This document shows, in pieces, positions 1-5,677 of a stretch of DNA of 5,677 nt. Below the pieces are notes generated by a model. That model was not told the DNA's origin. It did not search any database and saw only the letters and a list, made by a program, of their open reading frames with translations. Within the stretch, counting starts at the first letter, position 1; every line of letters starts with the position of its first letter. Origin of the DNA: Rhodospirillales bacterium (GTDB taxonomy: Bacteria > Pseudomonadota > Alphaproteobacteria > Rhodospirillales > Casp-alpha2). The translations under genes were made by a program, and so were the position numbers. The stretch is taken from contig JABJOR010000507.1 in the NCBI GenBank assembly GCA_018664265.1, forward strand, positions 1 to 5,677, read 5' to 3'.

Positions 1-3000
1 AATGTTCAAATTGAATTTGATGATACACTCCTGACCTGGGCCGGTTGGGAGCGCGCAGTTGATATTCGTGTGGTCAATCTTAGAGTCCACGCCAAAGAAG
101 ATACAATTTTTGCACAAATACCGGAAGTCTCGGTGTCTCTCAGTACCAAAGCCTTATTACAAGGTGCTTTTGCACCATCAGCACTAGAAATGTCGGGGCC
201 TACTTTGCATTTGGTGCGTTCAGTCGAGGGAAATGTCAATCTGGCATTTGCTGGCATTGGCGCGATGATGAGTGGGCAATTGGAGCCAGTGCTGGTTCGG
301 CTATCAGAAACGCCAAATCCAAAATCATTGTTTAGCTATCTGGAAAAATTGGAAGTTATAAATGCCGATGTGATTGTGGAAGATTCAACGTCCGAACAAA
401 CCTGGGTGACACCGGATGTGGATATAAAGCTGCGTAAAAGCACCGGAAGAATAGATGCGGAAACATCCTTCCTGGTTGATATGGATAATGCAGTTGCCGA
501 TGTTTCGTTTATTGCGGGATATGATGATGCAACTAAGCGAATTGATGCAGGTATTTCATTCAGTCACATTATGCCTGCGGTTCTTGGGCGTCTTACCAGT
601 GAGCTAGAGTTCTTGAAATATGCGAATATTCCGGTTCATGGAACATTAATGCTTGCTGCCAGTGTTAAGGGTAAATTGGAAAGTATAGGGTTCGACCTTG
701 TTGGCGAAGCTGGGCAGATTCATTTGCCTGCCCCTCTTGAAGGAACTTTAAAGGCTAATAATTTTATTCTTAACGGAATCTATGATGCACAAGCAGGGCG
801 CCTCGAAGTCGATGCACTGTATGCTGAATTGGCAGAAGATCAGCAAATCATGTTGCCTTCACTGATTTCACATCCATATCCGATAACGGATTTTAGTTTT
901 AGCGGTGCCTATGTTAGCTCTCAAGAGCGTATTGAAATAAACAAACTTGATATAAATCTTGGCGGGCGGCTCGCACATATTAATGGAGCTGTAGATGATA
1001 TTCTCAATTTGCCAAGAGGGAAAATCATTGTTGATATTCCGGAGCTGACGGTGGCTGAAGCGGCATTATATTGGCCTTCATCAATTGGGGAAGATGCATA
1101 TAAATGGTTTATGTCCAATGTCTTGAGCGGAACAGGCAATAACCTGCATACTGAAATTGAAGGCGGTGTTACAGAAAGCGGTGAATTTGAAGTGTCCAGA
1201 ATTGTTGGTGGGTTTGATATCAATGATGCATCGATTCTTTATATGGATACTATGCCACCAATTACAGATGTGAATGCTGTTGCTACGTTTAATCACGACC
1301 AATTTGATATGTCTATTGCCTCATCACAATCCCACGGTATGAACCTTGGGACTGGGAAAGTTTTATTAACCGCTTTGTCTGGTGATCACGAAAAAATTGA
1401 AATCCGGACATCTATGAAAGGGCCTTTCCAAAAAGCCATGGAGCTTATCAATTTAGAGCCCATGGTTTTTGCGAGTGAGATAGGCATTGACCCTGAAAAA
1501 GTAGATGGTGAAACAAGAGTTGAATTAGCATTCGATTTTCCGCTTAAGGAAAGCGTTGAGTGGGAGGAGGTCAAGTTTTCTGCTGATGCTCTCGTGGAGA
1601 AAGTTAACATTCCTGGAGGCTTGTTTGATCTTGATGTGAATGACGGCATGTTAAATCTGGCCATTGATAACAGTGGTATGGATATCAAAGGGCATATGCT
1701 GCTGAATAATTTCCCTACAGATATTAAGTGGCGGCAAAATTTCTTGGCTGACGCTTCATTTCAAAACCAGTATGAATTATCCGTTCAGGTTAAAGATGTG
1801 AAAAGTTTTACAGATTTGGGAATTGATGTTCGGCCATTTTCCGCAGATATGATTTCCGGGCAAATGCCCCTTAACCTTAAGGTTACGCAGAATTTTACAG
1901 GCCCAACAAAATTGGAAGCCAATGCATCTCTGGATGAAATGACCGTATATGTGCCTGCTATTAACTGGTATAAATCTATTGGTGTTCCCGGAAAAGCCCT
2001 CGCCGTTTTCTATATTGAAAATGATGTAATTGTCGAAATCCCGGAATTCTCTCTGGAAACTGATGAGCTTGAGCTTGTTGGCTCCGCACATTATAGCGAG
2101 GCTAACGGCCAACTGGATCGCATCAAGTTAAATCGAATTGCTTATGGAAGGACGGATTTATCTGGCATCTTGGTTCCTGGTGCAACGGGGGTTTGGGACG
2201 CCGATTTTAGCGGAACATCTCTGGATTTGTCTCCCGTCTGGGAAGATATGATGTATGGGGATTTGTTTGATTCAGGTGAAAGGGTTTTAGAGAACATTAC
2301 TGTATCAACTCAGTTTGACAAAGTGTGGCTTTCTCAGGATCGATTCATCGAGAGTATGACTGGTGCTTTTGTCCAGGCAGAAGATAAATGGCGTACGGTG
2401 TATATTACTGCAAATGTCGCAAGTGGCGCACCGCTTCAGATCAAATTGTCACCATCCGAATTAGAAAACAAACGTATCCTGACTGCGTGGTCAACAGATG
2501 CCGGGTCCGTTCTCAAAACATTTGATATTTATAATACAATGCTGGATGGAGAATTGTCCTTGGCCGGGCATTTTGATGATGACGATGAGAATAGCCCTCT
2601 TTACGGGTTTTTCGATGTGAAGGATTATCGGATTGTTGGCGCACCAACCCTTGCCAAGGTTGTTAGCATAATGTCTCTGACAGGCATTGCTGACGCACTG
2701 CAAGGAGATGGGCTTGCCTTCACAACACTTCATATTCCCTTTAGATATGGAGGTGGTGTTCTGGAATTGCGAGAAGCAAAAGCTACAGGATCATCATTGG
2801 GCTTCACAGCTGCGGGAAAGCTGTATACCCATGCAGATGCAATTGACGTTACTGGGACAATGGTGCCTGTTTACGCTATGAACAGCCTGCTCGGAAAAAT
2901 TCCACTGCTCGGTAATATCTTCACAGGTGGAGAAGAAGGTGGAGGAATTTTTGCCGCTGATTATTACATGTCGGGCTCTATTGATGATCCGGAAATTTCC

Positions 3001-3099
3001 GTCAATCCACTCAGCATGCTGACCCCCGGTTTCCTGCGTAACATCTTTAATGTTTTTGAATCGGATAAATTGCCGGAAGGTGTAGAGACTGGAAATTAG
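1..3099 (+). CDS. AsmA/YhdP-like envelope protein (DUF3971 and AsmA-like C-terminal domains), 5' end cut by window
   Basis: The frame is open from base 1 to the TAG at 3097-3099, giving 1032 visible residues; the true start lies left of the window, so GTG or ATG codons near 70 are internal. The visible protein begins inside a conserved block (FDDTLLTWAGW, about residues 6-16) that in this family follows the N-terminal membrane anchor, so an upstream transmembrane helix is inferred, not seen. A DUF3971-like middle region includes YWPSS at 357-361 and YKWFMSN at 367-373. The C-terminal AsmA-like part runs through GKIPLLGNIFTGG and SGSIDDPEIS to NPLSMLTPGFLR (about 1002-1013). Alternating hydrophobic and polar residues throughout suit a long beta-rich groove. 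E. coli relatives (YhdP, TamB, YdbH) span the periplasm and support phospholipid movement to the outer membrane; a similar role here is inferred from family. No frameshift or internal stop is seen. The family call is firm, the exact role is not. Confidence 0.88.
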   Translation, partial: NVQIEFDDTLLTWAGWERAVDIRVVNLRVHAKEDTIFAQIPEVSVSLSTKALLQGAFAPSALEMSGPTLHLVRSVEGNVNLAFAGIGAMMSGQLEPVLVRLSETPNPKSLFSYLEKLEVINADVIVEDSTSEQTWVTPDVDIKLRKSTGRIDAETSFLVDMDNAVADVSFIAGYDDATKRIDAGISFSHIMPAVLGRLTSELEFLKYANIPVHGTLMLAASVKGKLESIGFDLVGEAGQIHLPAPLEGTLKANNFILNGIYDAQAGRLEVDALYAELAEDQQIMLPSLISHPYPITDFSFSGAYVSSQERIEINKLDINLGGRLAHINGAVDDILNLPRGKIIVDIPELTVAEAALYWPSSIGEDAYKWFMSNVLSGTGNNLHTEIEGGVTESGEFEVSRIVGGFDINDASILYMDTMPPITDVNAVATFNHDQFDMSIASSQSHGMNLGTGKVLLTALSGDHEKIEIRTSMKGPFQKAMELINLEPMVFASEIGIDPEKVDGETRVELAFDFPLKESVEWEEVKFSADALVEKVNIPGGLFDLDVNDGMLNLAIDNSGMDIKGHMLLNNFPTDIKWRQNFLADASFQNQYELSVQVKDVKSFTDLGIDVRPFSADMISGQMPLNLKVTQNFTGPTKLEANASLDEMTVYVPAINWYKSIGVPGKALAVFYIENDVIVEIPEFSLETDELELVGSAHYSEANGQLDRIKLNRIAYGRTDLSGILVPGATGVWDADFSGTSLDLSPVWEDMMYGDLFDSGERVLENITVSTQFDKVWLSQDRFIESMTGAFVQAEDKWRTVYITANVASGAPLQIKLSPSELENKRILTAWSTDAGSVLKTFDIYNTMLDGELSLAGHFDDDDENSPLYGFFDVKDYRIVGAPTLAKVVSIMSLTGIADALQGDGLAFTTLHIPFRYGGGVLELREAKATGSSLGFTAAGKLYTHADAIDVTGTMVPVYAMNSLLGKIPLLGNIFTGGEEGGGIFAADYYMSGSIDDPEISVNPLSMLTPGFLRNIFNVFESDKLPEGVETGN

Positions 3100-3127
3100 T
3101 TAGCGAGAATTTTGCACAGCTTTCCAG
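3089..3127. repeat. 7-bp inverted repeat bracketing the two convergent stop codons
   Basis: CTGGAAA at 3089-3095 is the exact reverse complement of TTTCCAG at 3121-3127, with a 25-base loop that contains both stop codons. The stem is short, the loop is long, and no T-run follows on either strand, so it does not meet the usual form of an intrinsic terminator. It is noted because it is the only inverted repeat I see where transcription from both sides should end. A chance occurrence is quite possible. Confidence 0.2.
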
Positions 3128-4518
3128 GCCCGGATAACTGATTCTACAGATGCATCAGCATCATCTTCTGTCGTAGGCGCTGAGATAATAGAGACTCGCA
3201 TAACTTTGTGCCCGTGCCATTGCCCACCATTCATGTAACAGGTGCCTTCATCAAGAACGCGACTTATGACTTCCGTGGTCAAAGTATCTTTTTCTTCATC
3301 TGTATCAGTGTTGCCGAACCGAAGTGTAAACTGGTTTAGCTCAACCGGGTTCAAAACTTCAACACCATCAACCTGGGCCAATCGATCGGCCATGTGGCTT
3401 GCAAGCTGGCAATGTCGTTCTACCATTTCAGCTATTCCCTCACGTCCGAGGTTTTTTATGACGGCCCATGTAGCAAAGCCTGTCGCCCGGCGAGATAATT
3501 CAGGCACGTAGTGCGTTGGTTCTCGGATTTCATCGCCATAGGCAGGTAGGTAACTGGCAGCAATGGTCATGGCTTTACGGTGAGCAGCACTGTTACGCAT
3601 GATGGCAAAGCCGCTGCTGTAGGGGGTCTGTAGCCACTTATGTCCGTCCACAGCCCAGGAATCAGCCATATCTACGCCTTCGGTAAGCGCTTTACGTTCC
3701 GGGCAGGCACGCGCCCAGAGGCCGAAAGCTCCATCAACATGGACCCAGGCATTGTTTTTGTGGGCTGCTTCAATGATTTCTGTAAATGGATCAAAAGCGC
3801 CAGTGTTAATCTGGCCAGCCTGAAGCAGGACGATTGTGGGGTCATCTGATTGAGATAGTTTTTCTTTGAAATCCTCGACCAGCATGCGACCTGCGTCATC
3901 GACGGCAATTTTTGTTACTCGGCCATAGCCAAAACCAAGATACTGAAGTGCCTGAAACACTGTGGCGTGGGCTTCATCGCCAATTATAATACGGATGTTT
4001 GGTGCGCCGAACAGACCGTCGCGATCAACATCCCAGCCAGCTTTATGAAGTAATTCTCCACGGGCAGCCGCAAGACATACAAAGTTTGCCATGGTATCGC
4101 CACTGACAAACCCGACGGAGCATTCTTCCGGCAAGTGCAATAAATCCAAAAGCCAGCGTGAAGCAACGGCCTCTACGGCAGAACCAGACGGTGCACAATC
4201 TACATTGGCACAATTTTGACCCCAGGCGCTGGTTAGCCAATCAGCGGCAACACCAACAGGATTAGAGGAGCCTGTGACCCAGGCAAAAAATCGCGAGCCG
4301 CTGGAATGTAATAGCCCAGGTTCTGATATTTCTGCCAGATGATCTATGATCTCAGCGCCTGGCATGCCTTTTTCTGGTGTTGGCTCACCAAAGGTTGAGA
4401 GCAAGTCGTTAATATGATCTGTTTTGTGAGGTAGCCGTTTGTTCAACGTTTCACGAAATTTTTTAGCGTGATGACAGGCACGGTCAAAAGCTGAATTATG
4501 CTCATTGTTGGTTGTCAT
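3100..4518 (-). CDS. Group II pyridoxal-phosphate-dependent decarboxylase family protein (substrate unknown)
   Basis: A complete 472-residue protein, the usual size for fold-type I, group II amino-acid decarboxylases (aromatic-amino-acid, glutamate and diaminobutyrate decarboxylase relatives), often auto-labelled 'aspartate aminotransferase family'. Cofactor landmarks in order: SGDTMANF at 139-146 (phosphate-binding turn), His184 in GDEAHATV (ring stacking), NTGAFDP at 238-244, Asp262 in HVDGAFGLWA (pyridine nitrogen), and His293-Lys294 in DSWAVDGHKW (Schiff-base lysine). The C-terminal domain has SRRATGFATWAVIKNLGREG (342-361) and GTCYMNGGQWHG (425-436). The expected reaction is amino-acid decarboxylation to an amine in the cytoplasm; no signal peptide or membrane segment is seen. 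Which amino acid cannot be told. The loop before SRR carries Tyr323, Tyr327 and Tyr337; Tyr337 is a candidate equivalent of the catalytic loop tyrosine of DOPA decarboxylase, but I cannot align it securely. The ATG at 4516-4518 lies 2 bases after the tyrS stop, which supports both this start and an operon. Its TAA abuts the convergent AsmA-like gene. Confidence 0.85.
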   Translation of the reverse strand: MTTNNEHNSAFDRACHHAKKFRETLNKRLPHKTDHINDLLSTFGEPTPEKGMPGAEIIDHLAEISEPGLLHSSGSRFFAWVTGSSNPVGVAADWLTSAWGQNCANVDCAPSGSAVEAVASRWLLDLLHLPEECSVGFVSGDTMANFVCLAAARGELLHKAGWDVDRDGLFGAPNIRIIIGDEAHATVFQALQYLGFGYGRVTKIAVDDAGRMLVEDFKEKLSQSDDPTIVLLQAGQINTGAFDPFTEIIEAAHKNNAWVHVDGAFGLWARACPERKALTEGVDMADSWAVDGHKWLQTPYSSGFAIMRNSAAHRKAMTIAASYLPAYGDEIREPTHYVPELSRRATGFATWAVIKNLGREGIAEMVERHCQLASHMADRLAQVDGVEVLNPVELNQFTLRFGNTDTDEEKDTLTTEVISRVLDEGTCYMNGGQWHGHKVMRVSIISAPTTEDDADASVESVIRAWKAVQNSR

Positions 4519-4520
4519 GA

Positions 4521-5677
4521 TCAGATTGCCTTAACCAGGGCATGGCGTTTCTTGCCTGCCGATAATTTGATGATGCCATCTGCATTCAGATCGCTCGATG
4601 TGATTTGCTGCATTTCACTATCAATTTTGATATCGTTGAGTTTGGCTCCACCACCCTTAATTAACCGCCGGGATTCACCGTTTGAAGCAGCAAGGCCAGC
4701 CTGGCGTAGTAACTCGAATGCAGCTATGCCACTCTCAAGATCAGTTTTTGTCACATCAATAGAGGGTAAATCGTTACCCATCGTGCCTTCTTCGAAGGTT
4801 TTGCGAGCTGTCTCTTCGGCGTCTTTGGCTGCTTCAATGCCATGGCACATCTTGGTTGCTTCTGTGGCGAGGGCTTTTTTCGCGTCGTTGATTTCAACGC
4901 CGTCGAGGGATTCCAGACGCTTGATCTCATCTTCCGGTAATTCAGTAAACAGGCGCAGGAAACGACCGACATCAGCGTCTTCTGTGTTGCGCCAGTATTG
5001 CCAGTAGTCATAAGGCGAGAGCATATCGGCGTTAAGCCAAATAGCCCCATCAGCACTTTTACCCATTTTAGCGCCTGAGGATGTTTGTAGTAGTGGGGTT
5101 GTCAGGCCATTCACTGGTTTGGCATCAACTCGGCGCGTTAACTCTACACCATTGATGATGTTGCCCCACTGATCAGAGCCACCCATTTGAAGGCTACAGT
5201 CAAACCGTCGGTTTAATTCAAGGAAATCATAAGCCTGAAAGATCATGTAGTTGAATTCCAGGAACGACATAGGCTGTTCACGCTCAAGGCGCAGCTTTAC
5301 ACTTTCAAAGCTCAACATGCGATTTACAGAAAAATGTTTGCCGTAATCACGCAGGAAATCAATGTATTGCAGTTTTTCCAGCCAGTCAGCGTTATTGACC
5401 ATGACCGCATCGGTTGGCCCATCACCAAAGTTGAGAAACTTTGAGAAGACCTGTTTGATACCATCCATATTGTTGGCGATATCATTCTCTGTCAGAATTT
5501 TACGCGATTCATCCTTGCCGGTGGGGTCGCCAATTTTGGTGGTTCCTCCACCCATCAGAACAATTGGTTTGTGGCCTGTTTTCTGAAGCCAGCGAAGCAG
5601 CATGATCGGTAGCAAGCTACCGGCATGCAGGCTTGGCGCGGTGCAGTCAAAGCCGATATATGCGGTAACGATACCGC
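4521..5677 (-). CDS. tyrS: Tyrosyl-tRNA synthetase (TyrRS, EC 6.1.1.1), 5' end cut by window
   Basis: Activates tyrosine with ATP and loads it on tRNA-Tyr in the cytoplasm; normally essential. The frame is open to the right edge (first whole codon at 5673-5675), giving 384 visible residues; about 30 N-terminal residues are missing compared with the usual ~415. Visible numbering: YIGFD at 6-10 supplies the tyrosine-site Tyr and Asp. HAGS at 17-20 (bases 5616-5627) is the class I HIGH-type motif. [13 protein letters not shown] follows at about 42-54. YMIFQAYD at 143-150 holds the Tyr, Gln and Asp of the tyrosine pocket, then [10 protein letters not shown] at 163-172. KMGKS at 203-207 (bases 5055-5069) is the KMSKS loop. 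A C-terminal S4-like RNA-binding domain includes [20 protein letters not shown] (322-341). TTG at 5613-5615 and ATG at 5601-5603 are internal, because the HIGH-type motif lies upstream of both. It is the upstream member of a two-gene unit with the PLP enzyme. All catalytic motifs look intact. Confidence 0.97.
   Translation of the reverse strand, partial: GIVTAYIGFDCTAPSLHAGSLLPIMLLRWLQKTGHKPIVLMGGGTTKIGDPTGKDESRKILTENDIANNMDGIKQVFSKFLNFGDGPTDAVMVNNADWLEKLQYIDFLRDYGKHFSVNRMLSFESVKLRLEREQPMSFLEFNYMIFQAYDFLELNRRFDCSLQMGGSDQWGNIINGVELTRRVDAKPVNGLTTPLLQTSSGAKMGKSADGAIWLNADMLSPYDYWQYWRNTEDADVGRFLRLFTELPEDEIKRLESLDGVEINDAKKALATEATKMCHGIEAAKDAEETARKTFEEGTMGNDLPSIDVTKTDLESGIAAFELLRQAGLAASNGESRRLIKGGGAKLNDIKIDSEMQQITSSDLNADGIIKLSAGKKRHALVKAI
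4529..4534 (-). promoter_or_regulatory. Probable ribosome binding site of the PLP enzyme gene, inside the 3' end of tyrS
   Basis: Reading the minus strand, TTAAGG ends 10 bases before the ATG at 4516-4518. It lies within the last sense codons of tyrS (GTT AAG GCA ATC TGA). The AAGG core is a short Shine-Dalgarno match and the spacer is at the long end of normal, so initiation may lean on ribosomes finishing tyrS only 2 bases upstream. No promoter can be recognised in this stretch, which is coding sequence. Confidence 0.4.

Noticed and set aside
64..78. GTG codons near 70 as the start of the AsmA-like gene
   Set aside because: The frame is open to base 1, and the upstream residues (FDDTLLTWAGW) form a conserved family block, so these codons are internal.
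1777..2112. 111-codon open frame on the - strand
   Set aside because: It is antisense to the well-supported AsmA-like gene, has no recognisable domain, and its Ile/Asn/Cys/His-rich composition is typical of shadow frames. The same applies to the other minus-strand frames at 6-257, 921-1223, 1081-1302, 1386-1688 and 2491-2733.
3089..3127. Bidirectional intrinsic terminator at the convergent junction
   Set aside because: The stem is only 7 bp with a 25-base loop, and neither strand has a following T-run. It is kept only as an inverted repeat.
3242..3849. Small + strand frames opposite the PLP enzyme gene (3242-3511 and 3640-3849)
   Set aside because: They are reverse-strand shadows of strongly conserved PLP-enzyme coding sequence, with no family resemblance and no supporting start signals.
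4498..5007. 169-codon open frame on the + strand
   Set aside because: It lies entirely antisense to tyrS, apart from its first bases over the start of the PLP gene. Its composition is Ser/Arg/Leu-rich as expected of an antisense shadow, no family is recognisable, and no convincing ribosome binding site is seen.
5601..5615. TTG at 5613-5615 or ATG at 5601-5603 as the start of tyrS
   Set aside because: The reading frame continues upstream to the window edge and encodes the essential YIGFD and HAGS motifs, so the real start is outside the window.
1..5677. CRISPR, tRNA/rRNA, insertion sequence, toxin-antitoxin, phage or defence system
   Set aside because: No direct-repeat arrays, cloverleaf-like sequences, transposase motifs or small paired genes were seen. 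All the sequence except 2 bases is accounted for by three conserved genes.

Overview
The window looks like ordinary chromosomal sequence from an alphaproteobacterium. The lineage call rests on two things. The tyrosyl-tRNA synthetase has the [13 protein letters not shown] form of the class I signature and a GKKRHALV C-terminus, both of which I associate with alphaproteobacterial TyrRS. The large envelope protein has the wording of the alphaproteobacterial DUF3971/AsmA-like family (FDDT-LLTWAGW near the visible start, NPLSMLTPGFLR near the end). Base composition looks moderate (GC roughly in the 40s by eye), which argues against the high-GC members of the class. I cannot name a genus.

Layout: three genes fill essentially every base. 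On the + strand, positions 1-3099 hold the 3' part of a very large AsmA/YhdP-like envelope gene that is cut by the left edge. On the - strand, reading from the right edge, a tyrS gene (5677 down to 4521, its first ~30 codons outside the window) is followed after 2 bases by a complete gene for a group II PLP-dependent decarboxylase-like enzyme (4518 down to 3100). The + and - genes converge tail to tail: the TAG of the AsmA-like gene ends at 3099 and the TAA of the PLP gene occupies 3100-3102, so no intergenic DNA lies between them. No stretch over 300 bases lacks a gene. The only non-coding bases are the 2 between tyrS and the PLP gene.

Functionally, the AsmA-like protein probably acts in the envelope, in lipid transfer or outer-membrane homeostasis. 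TyrRS charges tRNA-Tyr. The PLP enzyme probably decarboxylates an amino acid, but its substrate cannot be read from sequence. The tight tyrS-to-PLP-enzyme spacing points to co-transcription and probably translational coupling. It recalls the tyrS/tyrosine-decarboxylase clusters of lactic acid bacteria, but that resemblance is only suggestive.

I found no RNA genes, CRISPR arrays, mobile elements, attachment sites, phage genes or defence-like genes. I see no convincing new biological system. The points worth a second look are the PLP enzyme (substrate, coupling to tyrS) and the zero-gap convergent junction.
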